Below, in pieces: positions 41,012-51,279 of a stretch of 64,000 bases of DNA (its first letter is position 1; each line of letters starts with the position of its first letter). The stretch lies in NCBI GenBank assembly GCA_016709845.1, contig JADJMA010000063.1, positions 186,001-250,000 on the forward strand, in the 5' to 3' direction. Source of the stretch: Flammeovirgaceae bacterium. GTDB lineage: Bacteria; Bacteroidota; Bacteroidia; Cytophagales; Cyclobacteriaceae. Under the pieces are notes generated by a model. It saw only the letters and a program-made list of their open reading frames with translations. It had not been told where the DNA came from and searched no databases. Both the position numbers and the translations under genes were made by a program.

Positions 41012-42031
41012 ATGATGTTAGATAAAAGAATTCCGTACTCCGTTTTAGAACTGGCCTCGGTGGCGACAGGCTCTACACTAGCCGATGTTTTTAAAAATAG
41101 TTTGCATTTGGCTCAACAAGTTGAAGAGTTCGGTTATAATCGCTTCTGGCTTGCCGAGCATCATAACATGATCAGCATTGCAAGTTCTGCTACTTCTGTG
41201 CTGATCGGTTATATTGCCGGAGGCACAGCGAAGATCAGAGTGGGCTCGGGTGGCATCATGTTGCCCAATCATTCTCCACTAATTGTTGCCGAGCAGTTTG
41301 GCACGTTGGGTTCCTTATATCCCGGCCGTATTGATCTTGGCTTAGGTCGGGCTCCGGGTACCGATCAGGCAACAGCCTACGCCATTCGTACAGATAGGAT
41401 GGTGGCAGTTCATCAATTTCCACAAGAAGTGGAACAAATAAAGCAATACTTCTCAGTGAAGAATGCAAGTTCAAAAGTGCGAGCGACAGTAGCCGAAGGA
41501 GTAGATGTGCCTATTTATATTTTAGGATCGAGCACGGATAGCGCAAGACTGGCAGCCGAAAAAGGATGACCCTATGCCTTTGCCAGTCACTTTGCACCGG
41601 CTCAACTTTTTGATGCACTAAGTATTTATTACAACACCTTTCAGCCATCGCAGGTTTTACAAAAACCATATTCTATTGCCTGCCTCAATGTGATTGTAGC
41701 CGATACGGATTATGAAGCCGAAAAAATATCAACTTCGCTTGTGCGCCTGATGCTTGGTGTACTCACGAATAAAATGGATTACATGCGGCCACCCGAAGAG
41801 CCATCGCGTGAGATTCGAGAGTTGATTCAAGACCCCGCTTTTCAGCGGATGTTTAAGTATGCCTTTATTGGGAACAAGGAAACGGTGAAACGTAAAACCC
41901 AAGATTTTTTGAAAGAAACCGGAGTAAATGAGTTGATGGTGGTTTCGCATATTTATGATCATACCGACAGAGTTAAATCCTATAAACTCTTTTCAGAGAT
42001 TATGAATGAAATTAATCAGGCCAGAGATTGA
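41012..42031 (+). CDS. LLM class flavin-dependent oxidoreductase (in-frame TGA)
   Basis: Luciferase-like monooxygenase of about 339 residues: IPYSVLELASVATGST, FWLAEHHNMISIASSATSVL, VGSGGIMLPNHSPLIVAEQF and GRIDLGLGRAPGTD at the N-terminal half, PYAFASHFAP and IACLNVIVADTDYEAE in the second. The two halves are in the same frame but separated by TGA 41567-41569 where the family has Leu (GLPYAFASHF). A single base change (TTA to TGA) explains it, unlike the indels elsewhere. It may be a consensus error or a true nonsense mutation. Uses reduced flavin; substrate unknown. Confidence 0.8.
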
Positions 42032-42216
42032 GTTGATTATATGGAATCTTTAGGGTGCTTATTTCCCGGTCGACCTGGAATATTGAACCAACTGCTTTTA
42101 ACAGACTTGAGATTGAATATTAATATGAATCTTTCTTTGCACTTAAAAACTCAATCCTATCCAGAAACTATTCAAAGCCGGATGTACCATTTATCCTCGA
42201 GTGAAAATCTTTTAGA

Positions 42217-43720
42217 TTAATCGAAGGAATAAGTCATTTCACCATCTTTGCCATCTTTGATCTGGACCCCAAGTTTTTTAAGATCGTCTCTTATCTTATC
42301 TGAAAGCATAAAGTTTTTATCCGTCTTGGCTTTCTTTCTCAAGTCAATAAGCAGACTGATAGTACCATTCAAAATTTCGTCATTCTGTTCTTGCTCTTCT
42401 TTTAACCCTAATACCTGATCAATAAATCCAAGAAATGTATTTTTGAAATTATTAAATGTTTCTGATGACAACGTGGTTAGTTGTATAGTACCTGATTTTA
42501 TGTCATTAATTCGAGAAGACATTTCAAACAATACGGCCAGCGTTTTCGCGGTATTGAAATCATCGCTCATAGTAATGTAACAATCATTAACCAGTCGGGA
42601 TAACTCGGCATCTACCGAAGTATTTATAGTTATATTTCCCGAATGATCCATCATCTTGATCAGCCCAACTGCATTGATTAATTTTTTATATCCCTTCTCC
42701 GCTGCCTGCAAAGCGTCATTTGAAAAATCCAGAGTGCTTGAGTAGTGTGATTGTAACATAAAGAACCTAACCGCCATAGGTCCATATCCTCGATCCAATA
42801 AGCTATGCGTTCCGGCAAAGAGTTCGCTCGGTAAGAACGAATTGCCCAACGACTTACTCATTTTTTGGCCATTAACCGTAAGCATGTTTGAGTGTAGCCA
42901 ATAGTTAACAGGTGTTTTGCCAGTGGCAGCGGTGCCTTGGGCTATTTCACATTCATGGTGTGGAAATTTAAGGTCCATACCCCCACCATGAATATCAAAG
43001 GTCTCACCCAGATATTTTGTGCTCATCACAGTACATTCAAGATGCCAGCCCGGAAATCCGTCACCCCAAGGCGATGGCTAACGCATGATATGATACGGGG
43101 AGGCCTTTTTCCACAAAGCAAAATCTATTTTCTCTCGCTTTTCATCCTGGTTGTCAAGTTCGCGCCCACTTTCCATGAGCTCCTCAATGTTGCGCCCGGA
43201 TAAAATTCCGTAATGATGATCTTGATTGTATTTGCGCACATTAAAATAAACCGACCCATTCGATTCGTATGCCAAGCCTTTGTTAAGTAGATTTTTGTTA
43301 TTTCAATTTGCTCTACAATGTGACCCGTGGCACTGGGCTCAATACTGGGTGGGAGAATATTAAACTGACGCATCACCTCATGAAAACCCTCGGTGTAGTG
43401 CTTTACTACTTCCATCGGCTCCAGTTGCTCTAACCTCGCTTTCTTTGCGATTTTATCTTCCCCTTCGTCCGCATCATTTTCCAGATGTCCTACATCGGTA
43501 ATATTACGTACGTAACGAACCTTGTATTCGAGAAAACGAAAGTACCGAGAAATAATATCGAAGGTTAAAAATGTTCTTACGTTACCGAGATGAACATTAT
43601 TATAAACCGTAGGCCCACAAACATACATCCCTACAAAACCAAGGTTTATAGATTTAAATACTTCCTTTTTCCCGATAACGAATTAGTTAATGAAATGGGA
43701 TATTGGTCAAATTTCTTCAT
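42217..43720 (-). CDS. cysS: Cysteinyl-tRNA synthetase (frame-broken)
   Basis: Class I synthetase of about 500 residues. Reading on minus from ATG 43720 the start is MKKFDQYPISLTNSLSGKKE, joined by one missing A in an A run near 43660 to VFKSINLGFVGMYVCGPTVY. HLGN is the HIGH motif, and YVCG contributes the first zinc Cys. Further breaks near 43272 and near 43076 are crossed; then GWHLEC, FPHHECEIAQ and KMSKSLGNSF (KMSKS) follow. An essential single-copy enzyme with at least three breaks is strong evidence that the breaks are sequencing errors. Confidence 0.9.
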
Positions 43721-44198
43721 AGAATAATCAAGCCTCAAAATTACGATAAATGATCAAATCTATATATCCTACTGGTTCACTTCGTGCGATAAATAAGCTC
43801 TAAATATCAGCTGGGATCATCATACTAACTCCATAAGAGAATTTGGAGAAGGCCGCTATAATTGAAGGTGGCTGTAAAGGCTGGCTCCGCGTTGGCCCAG
43901 TAAAAGTTATTTTGATAATAAAATTCTTAACTGGGTTCTTGTGTTAGCAAAATGGGTATAGGTCTTTTACTTATTTATCAAAAGCCAATCTTTTTGGCCT
44001 TTTAACAAGTATTCATTAGCAATTTGTATTTCTTGTAAATCCTGACCAAGGGAAACCGCTTCCAGACTAGCGCGTATTTTTCTTTTGATGCGACTGGTAA
44101 TGCTTTTTTGCCACTTATACAGGCATTTGGTCTTTTATAAAAGCATGCTAAATCAAACGGGTTAATGGTTAAATTGCATAGTCACAAAATCCATACTT
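43721..44198. other. Gene-free region with short coding-like remnants on minus
   Basis: No complete gene is supported. On the minus strand two short frames look more protein-like than random. The first ends at 43825-43827 (reading FYWANAEPAFTATFNYSG). The second ends at 43967-43969 and runs about 50 codons from near 44136 (with IRASLEAVSLGQDLQEIQIA), but has no start codon. I do not recognise either; they may be remains of a decayed gene. Confidence 0.3.
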
Positions 44199-45854
44199 AT
44201 GAAAAGAGTTTATTCCTATTCCTATTATTGGTTGTAATGGGTGTCACTTTGCATGCTCAAATCGAAGTTCAACAAGTTGAAAAACTAAAAGCGGATGCTG
44301 CGGCAGAAGTAGAGAAGAACGCAGTGCTCGGCCAGCAGATAAATGATATGTTGTTTAGTTTTTCAGAATTAGGTTTTCAGGAATATGAGACATTTAACTA
44401 CCTCACTTCACTGTTGGAAAAACATGGATTTAAAGTTGAGAAAGGAATTGCTGGCATACCCACAGCGTGGATTGCAACCTGGGGCTCTGGAAAGCCTGTG
44501 ATCGCACTTGGTTCGGATGTGGATTGCATTCCGAAGGCATCTCAAAAGCCCGGTGTTGCTTATCAGGATCCTATTGTGGTGGGCGCACCTGGTCATGGGG
44601 AAGGCCATAATTCAGGACAAGCATTAAATATAATTTCTGCGTTGGCTCTTAAAAAAATTATGGAGCGCGATAAAATCAAAGGCACGATCATGTTATGGCC
44701 TGGGATTGCTGAAGAGTTGGTGGGTACAAAAGCCTATTATGTGCGAGCTGGATACTTTAAAGACGTGGACGCCTGTATATTCACACACGTAGCCAATAAT
44801 TTAGGTGTAGGGTATGGCGATTCCGGTGGCAACGGGTTAATATCAGTGAAATTTAACTTTGAAGGTGCAGCCGCACATGCTGCCAGTGCCCCTTGGCGCG
44901 GTAGAAGTGCCCTAGATGCCGTGGAACTTATGAACATAGGCTGGAATTTCAGACGTGAGCATCTTGAACTTACACAGCGTTCTCATTACGTTATTTCTGA
45001 TGGTGGAGATCAACCCAATGTGGTTCCTTCAAAAGCTTCAGTTTGGTATTACTTTAGAGAGCGCACGTATCCTGCAATAAAAGCTTTGTTCGATAAAGGA
45101 ATGAAGACAGCCGAAGGTGCGGCATTAATGACTGACACTAAATTCACATATGAAATCTTAGGTTCTGCCTGGCCTGGTCACTTCAATAAACCTATGGCCG
45201 AAGCCATGTATGAAAATATCAAAAAGGTTGGCCTACCTACATGGACGGATGCCGATCAACTTTTAGCAAAAGCTACACAAATAGAATTGAAGGCGCCTCA
45301 AGGTGGAAGGCCTTGCCGTTAAGTTGGATACTATTAGTCTTCCAAGCCCCACAGGCCCCGTAAACGTTATGGGTCGTCAACTTATGGCTATGGGCGGAGG
45401 TTCTGATGATATTGCGGATATTAGTTGGACAGTACCAACCATTGTTCTACGATATCCGTCAAATATACCTGGGCTTCCGGGTCACCATTGGAGTAATGCC
45501 ATCTCCATGGCAACACCTATTGCACATAAAGGAATAGTTTATGGTGCCAAGGCCGAAGTAATGACATTGCTTGACTTGTTGTTGAAGCCAGAGATTCTTA
45601 AAAATTCGTGGGAGTATTATCGCACAGAGCAAACAAAGACATACAATACACTCCGTTAGTGGGCGAAAAGGATATGCCTGCTATTACGCTGAATAAAAAA
45701 GATTATGGAAGAGTATGCTCCTAAGCTAAAGCCGTTTTATTACAATCCTGCTAAGTATAAAACCTATTTGGATCAATTGGGAATAATTTACCCTACGGTT
45801 CGCCCGGATCAAAAGGAAGAAATTAAAAAGCTTGAAGAGAAAAAAGGAAAATAA
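44199..45854 (+). CDS. M20 family amidohydrolase/peptidase, secreted (frame-broken)
   Basis: About 551 residues of the M20 (AbgB-like) family. Adding one A after ATG 44199 gives the signal peptide MKKSLFLFLLLVVMGVTLHA; without it the frame opens upstream by chance. Metal-site blocks are LGSDVDCIP, APGHGEGHNSGQALN and WPGIAEELVGTKAYY, with the dimerisation-domain HAASAPWRGRSALDAVELM. Breaks near 45300, 45650 and 45700 are bridged; the corrected C-terminus contains IMEEYAPKLKPFYYNPAKY and reaches TAA 45852-45854. Its stop overlaps the ribE start (TAATG). It is likely a periplasmic amide hydrolase; substrate unknown. Confidence 0.78.
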
Positions 45855-46436
45855 TGTTTACGGGAATAATAGAAGCGCGTGGCACGGTGCTGGAGATACG
45901 TCAGGATCGTTCAAACAAAAGTTTTGTATCGAAAGTGTTATCAGTCCCGAGGTAAAGATAGACCAAAGCATTTCTCATGATGGCGTGTGCCTAACCGTTA
46001 CTGAGGTTGGTCGCGATACGCATTGGATAACTGCGATTGATGAAACTCTAAAAAAATCTACCCTTGGATTGCTCAAGCAAGGTGATCTGGTAAATCTCGA
46101 ACGCTGCATGGTAGCCAACGGCCGCTTTGATGGTCATGTCGTTCAAGGTCATGTTGATCAAACCGCCAAATGTATTTCTGTTAAAGACGAGCAGGGGAGT
46201 TGGTTATTTGAATTTGAGTATGATCCGGCTCCAGGAAATGTAACTGTAGAAAAAGGTTCGATATGTATCAATGGCGTTAGCCTCACGTGTTTAATAGTTG
46301 CGCGAGTAGTTTTACAGTGGCAATTATTCCATATACCTATGAGTACACCAACTTTAAAAGCTTAAAAGTTGGCAGTATGGTTAACCTTGAGTTCGACATT
46401 ATAGGAAAGTATGTGAAGCGATTATTAAACCGATGA
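45854..46436 (+). CDS. ribE: Riboflavin synthase alpha chain (two frame breaks)
   Basis: About 194 residues, normal length; dismutates two lumazines to riboflavin. The start MFTGIIEARGTVLEI is the family hallmark and lies at ATG 45854, overlapping the preceding stop. One T is missing near 45920 (SFCIESVISPEVKIDQSISH when fixed). The core HDGVCLTVTEVG and GHVVQGHVDQTAKC are present. A second break near 46290 leads to ASSFTVAIIPYTYEYTNF and VNLEFDIIGKYVKRL before TGA 46434-46436. Confidence 0.9.
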
Positions 46437-46498
46437 TTACGCTTACTAAAGCGGTGAGACATTGTTAATTTTAATTTTTTAAACCAACAGCTAAAATT

Positions 46499-47011
46499 AT
46501 GTTAGATCAATTAGTAAAACTCGTAGAACAAAATGCAGGCGTTGCTATTGTAAAAAATCAAGCTATCCCAAATCAGTTTAATAAGGCAGCCATTCAGGAA
46601 GTGGCTGGTTCAATTTTTAGTTCTTTAAAAGGGCAAGTGGCTCAGGGTAATATGCAACAGGTGGCTTCCATGTTTCAAGGAAAATCATCAGCTAGCAGTC
46701 TGGTAAACAATCCAATGGTTAGCCAGATTATTTCTTCGGTTGCCTCTACTTTTGCATCTAAGTTTGGTGTATCTCAGGCGCAAGCTCAAAGTATTGTGTC
46801 GGGCTTGGTGCCAACAGTAATGAATCAATTCATCAATAAGACAAACGACCCTAAAGACAATTCGTTTGACCTTGGCAGCATGATGAAAACAATGAGCGGC
46901 AACAGCAATTTAGATTTAGGAAGTTTGCTGGGCCAAGTTGCCGGTGGAAATTCTAAATCAAATCCTTTAGGTGCGCTCGGTGGCCTTGCCGGGAAACTTT
47001 TTGGTAAGTAA
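46499..47011 (+). CDS. DUF937-like small protein
   Basis: Protein of 170 residues rich in Gln, Ser and Gly: MLDQLVKLVEQNAGVAIVKN, ASMFQGKSSASSLV, SQIISSVASTFASKFGVSQA and a Gly-rich tail (LGSLLGQVAGGNSKSNPLG). The pattern fits DUF937/YidB-like proteins, whose function is unknown. No signal peptide is seen. It has its own 62-base upstream gap and ends just before a strong terminator. Confidence 0.65.
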   Translation: MLDQLVKLVEQNAGVAIVKNQAIPNQFNKAAIQEVAGSIFSSLKGQVAQGNMQQVASMFQGKSSASSLVNNPMVSQIISSVASTFASKFGVSQAQAQSIVSGLVPTVMNQFINKTNDPKDNSFDLGSMMKTMSGNSNLDLGSLLGQVAGGNSKSNPLGALGGLAGKLFGK

Positions 47012-47020
47012 AAAATAACC

Positions 47021-47048
47021 AATCGGGATTAGGCTTCTAATCCCGATT
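47021..47048. terminator. Bidirectional terminator overlapping the PAP2 gene end
   Basis: AATCGGGATTA (47021-47031), loop GGCTTC, TAATCCCGATT (47038-47048): a perfect 11-base stem flanked by A-rich and T-rich sequence. It serves the convergent DUF937-like gene (plus) and PAP2 gene (minus). The PAP2 stop codon lies in its loop/stem and the last three residues (N-R-D) are encoded by one arm. Confidence 0.85.
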
Positions 47049-47612
47049 TAATTTATACCTCTTTCTTAAATAAGAAGAGAGCTTATACCCAATTAAGCCG
47101 CATCCCAACCCAATTGTTGCACCAACAATAATATCACCAGGAAAGTGAACCCCAAGATAGATGCGGGTATAAGTCATTAGCGCAGCCCATAAAAATATCC
47201 AACTAATCCATTTATACACTGGCCACAGCGTGAGCCAAACAAACAAGGCAACGCCAAACGTATTGGCAGCATGCCCGGAGGCAAATCCATACAAGCCACC
47301 TTTATAGCCATTCACATGATGCAGCAATCCTTCCAGCGTAGGATCCTGTGATGGGCGTAGACGAGCAAAAAAGGGTTTCATGAAGGTGGACGTAATCTGA
47401 TCACACAAAACAATTGTTATGGTCACTCCGAGTAAAATAAACCAGGTTTCCTTTTTAAAATTTCTGAACATTAAATAGATCAGGAAGACATATAGAGGGA
47501 TCCAGAAAGCTGTTTTTGTGATCAAGAGCATTACCAGATCGAGCCACGGTGTATGAAAGCTGTTGAGAAAAACGAGCAGTTCTTTATCCCATTCTATAAG
47601 TCGTTCGAGCAT
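47037..47612 (-). CDS. PAP2 family membrane phosphatase
   Basis: Inner-membrane protein of 191 residues with five to six hydrophobic segments. The three phosphatase motifs are present: KPFFARLRP (KxxxxxxRP), YGFASGHAANT (SGH) and RIYLGVHFPGDI (RxxxxxHxxxD). Family members dephosphorylate undecaprenyl-pyrophosphate or lipid phosphates at the periplasmic face. The gene is convergent with the DUF937-like gene and shares a terminator with it. Which lipid it acts on cannot be decided. Confidence 0.88.
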   Translation of the reverse strand: MLERLIEWDKELLVFLNSFHTPWLDLVMLLITKTAFWIPLYVFLIYLMFRNFKKETWFILLGVTITIVLCDQITSTFMKPFFARLRPSQDPTLEGLLHHVNGYKGGLYGFASGHAANTFGVALFVWLTLWPVYKWISWIFLWAALMTYTRIYLGVHFPGDIIVGATIGLGCGLIGYKLSSYLRKRYKLNRD

Positions 47613-47764
47613 AGTTCGATTAAAGTCCTAAAATTAATCTATTTAGGGAATCTGTTTGATTTTCTATCCGGATCAAAAGTTGGAATTCACCATAATCAAA
47701 ATAATTCACATTGATTCCTGACCTGTAAATTGTAACTTGTCAGGCAGTTTTGGCTTTAAATCTT

Positions 47765-49244
47765 ATGGAGAAATTTGATCTGGTTATCATTGGTGCAGGC
47801 CCTGCCGGCTATGCCGCAGCCATGCGTGCAATTGATTTTAAAAAGAAGACTTTATTAATTGAAAGGAATCAGGTAGGGGGTGCCGGGGTTACCAACGGAG
47901 CCTTATCCTCTAAAACCTGGTGGGAACTTTCGCGCGAAGCCTCAGCCTTTCGCAAAAATTTGAAGCGCTATAACATCAAAGAGCCTTCCATCAGTTTTTC
48001 GGAAATTCAATTGGAGGTTAGAAAGGCTGTGCAAGAGCGTAAGAGTTTGCTGGAAGAACATTTACAGCATCTTAATACAACAACGTATGCAAACCTGCTA
48101 ACGTATAAGGAGGGGATAGCCAAGTTAGTAACGCAAAACGAAATTCAAATTAGTCATGAGGGTATAACGGAAGTGGTTTATACCGACAACATCATTTTAG
48201 CTACTGGTAGTCGACCTCGTTTATTACCCGAGCTTCCCATTGATGAAAGATTGTATTGACCAGCGAAGGTATTGAAGATTTGGAAGATTTTCCTGAGAGC
48301 ATGGTGATAGTAGGGGCGGGGGTTATCGGTTGCGAGTATGCAACTATCTTCAGTGGATTTGGTCGCACCAAACTTCACTTGATTGATAAGGGAGATCGTA
48401 TTCTTCCATTCGAAGATGAAGATGTGGTGAAGATTGTGGAGCGCAATATGGAGAACAAAGGTGTGTTGATCCATCGCAATTCTAAACTGATCAACATGAA
48501 AATTGTGAATGGTCGTGTTGAGTATGAATTGGAATACACCGATGGCAGTAAAGGAACTTTTAATGTTGAGAAAGCGCTTATTTCTGTTGGCCGTGTTGCT
48601 AACACCGAAAACCTTTGGGGCGATAAGGTGGGCATTGAAATGACCAAGCGGGTATAACCAATAATGACACGCAAACCAATGTGAATAATATCTATGCCGT
48701 GGGTGACCTTACAGCAGACATATCATTGGTTAATGTAGGCGAACTGGAAGGTCGCTATGCAGTCGAAAGAATATTCAGTAAACCAGATCGTAAATTGGTT
48801 TATGAAAACATAAGTACAATTATGTTCTTAAGTCCGGAGGTGGCAGGCGTGGGTGTGAATGAAACCAAAGCAAAAGAAAATGGAATTGATTATAAAGTGG
48901 TTACTCTGGAGTACAGTACTATTTCAAGAGCTATTGCCAAACGCAACACCCAAGGATTTATAAAATTATTGGTAACCTGCGATGACCAAATGAAGATTTT
49001 GGGTATGAAGGTAGTGGGCAATCACGCAAGTAGCGCTATTCAGGCGGTAGCTGTTCTAATTTCAATGGATAAAGGTATTGAGGAATTGGCTGAATGTGTT
49101 CACCCTCATCCAAGCATTACTGAGGGTATCCAGGAGTGTGTACGTATGCTTATGGGAAAGTCACTTTTCAAGCCTTCGGCTCTTAAAGGACGTCTTTCGT
49201 GTAGAACCTGTATACATGGTGATTATCAAGATATTAACTTTTAA
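47765..49244 (+). CDS. Lpd/SthA-like FAD-NAD(P) oxidoreductase lacking the redox disulphide (two frame breaks)
   Basis: About 493 residues of the pyridine nucleotide-disulphide oxidoreductase family. FAD motif LVIIGAGPAGYAAAMRA, NAD(P) motif MVIVGAGVIGCEYATIF, FAD ring motif NNIYAVGDLT and the dimer-interface HPHPSITEGIQECV are all present. The active-site CxxxxC (usual GGTCLNxGCIPSK) reads VGGAGVTNGALSSK: both cysteines are absent, so it cannot run the dithiol half-reaction. A CRTC motif lies near the C-terminus (LSCRTCIHGD). The start is ATG 47765 (a TTG 15 bases upstream is possible). Breaks lie near 48250 and 48655. A transhydrogenase- or quinone-reductase-like role is inferred. Confidence 0.8.
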
Positions 49245-49283
49245 TTTTCGAATTAGATTAGAGTTTTGGTACATTTGAGAAGT

Positions 49284-49861
49284 ATGAAAAAAATACTCTT
49301 GTTTTTGGTTGGCCTGGTTTTGTTACCTCGTGTTCATTTCAACACCTTAGCAACTTGCAACAGGCCAGAAAAACCTCTCCTTTTGAACAGGTAGATTTTC
49401 ATTCGCTGATTCAACGCTATATGAATAAGGAAGCTGCCGATGAAGAATCCATTGAAGGGGTATATTCCGTATCGGCTGTTATTGTAAAAAAGGGTAAACG
49501 GTTTTTGAGTTCAGATGATCGCGAGCGTGTAATGGTGCGCAGGGAGAACTATTCCAAGGTGGCTATCTTAAAAGATAAAATGGGCTCTGATCGGGAATAC
49601 ATCGAGATCTCCCTCGATAAAGAAAAACAACCCTCCTATTCAGTCAGAGGCGAGTTTACCCGAATGACTGAAGCTAACATATTAATCTATACTCATTTTG
49701 AGGGGCAAGGTGAGACTCTTTCCTACACCTTTACTTTTGATCGTTCACGCGAAATGCTGGAAGGTGTTAGAAAGGAGATGAAAGGTCAATCCGAAATAAC
49801 GTATACCCTTACCTACATCAAATTAAATCCTAATCGGGATCATCAATTTGTTAGGAATTGA
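49284..49861 (+). CDS. Putative lipoprotein of unknown function (break in signal peptide)
   Basis: About 192 residues. ATG 49284 gives MKKILLFLVGLVLL; a one-base correction near 49325 continues as TSCSFQHLSNLQQARKTSP, placing a lipobox Cys correctly. The mature part has an acidic, charged body (EEIE-like GYSVSAVIVKKGKRFLSSDD, RGEFTRMTEANILIYTHFEG) and looks like a small beta-rich lipocalin-type fold. I do not recognise a family. It follows the Lpd-like gene by 39 bases. Confidence 0.55.
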
Positions 49862-49866
49862 AACTC

Positions 49867-49920
49867 GATGCTGGATGTTCGATACTGGAAGTTGTCAGCA
49901 AGCGACTAGTATCCAGCATC
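49867..49920. terminator. Inverted repeat between convergent genes
   Basis: GATGCTGGAT (49867-49876) and ATCCAGCATC (49911-49920) are perfect ten-base inverted copies. Inner partial copies (GATACTGG, TAGTATCCAG) extend the pairing. It lies between the lipoprotein (plus) and nitroreductase (minus), where a shared terminator is expected. It is made of iterated words (TGGAT, CCAG) similar to other gaps in the window. Confidence 0.5.
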
Positions 49921-49937
49921 AGGATTTGGCCCCACAA

Positions 49938-50622
49938 TCAATACTTCACCATCACCTCTTCAACCTTCTTCCGTTCAAGTTTTGGTACATAAGTTTCCAG
50001 GTGTGGATAACCCACAGGGATTAATAGGAAAGGGGCGTTCGTTCTCAGGTCGCTTCAAAAGTTTAGTAAGAAAATTCATAGGACTTGGCGTGTGGGTAAG
50101 GGCTACGAGGCCTGCGTGATGAATAGCGGCCAATAAAAATCCACAGGTTAATCCAACAGATTCATTTACATAGTAGTTGGTTCTTTTATTTCCATCGGGC
50201 AGCAGGTCATACGCTTTTTTGAAGACAATGATCAGGTAAGGGGCAATTTCAAGAAAGGGCTTTTGCCAATCCGTTTGTAAATGTTTTAAATCCTCTAGCC
50301 ATTCCGCACTCATCCGGCTATCGTAGCTTTCTTTTTCTTCTTTCTCAGCAGCTATTCTGATTTCCTTTTTCAAGGATGGATCTGCTACCACACAAAAAGT
50401 CCACGGTTGTTTATGGGCGCCTGATGGGGCGGTAGATGCGGCTTTAATAATGTTTTCAATTACCTCAAGTGGAATTGGTTGATCTGAAAAATCACGAACA
50501 GTTCTTCGCTTGTTAATCCATTGATAGAATTCTTCACTGCGGTTTATCATCTCCTCAGTCGAATAAATTTCGCGCGTATACGAAACAAAAGGATGTCCAT
50601 TAATTAAGCGTGTTTCATCCAT
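49938..50622 (-). CDS. Nitroreductase family protein (one frame break)
   Basis: FMN-dependent oxidoreductase of about 228 residues, iodotyrosine deiodinase/nitroreductase type. INKRRTVRDFSDQPIPLEVI binds the FMN phosphate, ASTAPSGAHKQPWTFCVVAD is the family signature, and GLTCGFLLAAIHHAGL the dimer core. One break near 50027 is corrected to give LIPVGYPHLETYVPKLERKK and end at TGA 49938-49940. It lies downstream of the his operon on the same strand but is probably not part of it functionally. Substrate unknown. Confidence 0.85.
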
Positions 50623-50670
50623 GGAAGCAATTATTAAAGGAATTTGAATTTATCAGATATTCAGTTTTGA

Positions 50671-51270
50671 TTATTTATGACGATTTTTAAGCACGGTTAT
50701 TACATCGTCTAATTTCATTTCTTTGGCTGCAAGCAGAACCAGAAAGTGATACATCAAATCAGCCGCTTCACCAACAAAAAGATCCTTATTGTTGTCTTTA
50801 GCTTCTATAATAAGTTCAACGGCTTCTTCGCCAACCTTCTGAGCCACTTTGTTTATACCAGAATCCAATAATTGATTGGTATAAGAACCTGCTTTCGGAT
50901 TTCTTTTTCTTTCCTGAATGATGGTCTCTAAAAATTCTAAGCTAGTACTCTCATTCTCTTCATTAAAGCATGTATCGGCTCCGGTATGGCAAGTGGGTCC
51001 TACAGGGTTAACTTTAAAGAGTAAGGTATCTTGATCACAATCCATTAAGCAATCCACAAAATTTAAGTAGTTGCCAGAAGTTTCGCCCTTAGTCCAAAGA
51101 CGGTTTTTAGTTCGACTAAAGAAAGTTAATCGCTTTTCATTAAATGTTTTTTCCAGTGCTTCTTTATTCATGTAGCCCAGCATCAACACGGTTTGTGTGC
51201 TTACATCCTGTACAATGCAGGGGATTAATCCGTTTGATTTTGCGAAATCTAATTTTGTAATGTCAATCAT
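50671..51270 (-). CDS. hisI: Bifunctional phosphoribosyl-AMP cyclohydrolase / phosphoribosyl-ATP pyrophosphatase
   Basis: HisIE fusion of 199 residues, steps 2 and 3 of histidine synthesis. The N-terminal cyclohydrolase (about 1-105) has LMLGYMNKEALEKT, FFSRTKNRLWTKGETSGNYL and CDQDTLLFKVNPVGPTCHTG with zinc Cys. The C-terminal pyrophosphatase (about 110-199) has KVGEEAVELIIEAKDNN and EAADLMYHFLVLLA. Last gene of the his operon, nine bases after hisF. Intact. Confidence 0.95.
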   Translation of the reverse strand: MIDITKLDFAKSNGLIPCIVQDVSTQTVLMLGYMNKEALEKTFNEKRLTFFSRTKNRLWTKGETSGNYLNFVDCLMDCDQDTLLFKVNPVGPTCHTGADTCFNEENESTSLEFLETIIQERKRNPKAGSYTNQLLDSGINKVAQKVGEEAVELIIEAKDNNKDLFVGEAADLMYHFLVLLAAKEMKLDDVITVLKNRHK

Positions 51271-51279
51271 ATACGTACT

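Noticed and set aside
41567..41569. TGA in the luciferase-like gene read as selenocysteine
   Set aside because: The family has Leu at this position, it is not a catalytic residue, and no selenocysteine insertion hairpin is visible after it.
43760..43960. Possible tRNA or small RNA in the cysS-M20 gap
   Set aside because: No cloverleaf arms, anticodon loop or CCA-proximal stem could be found.
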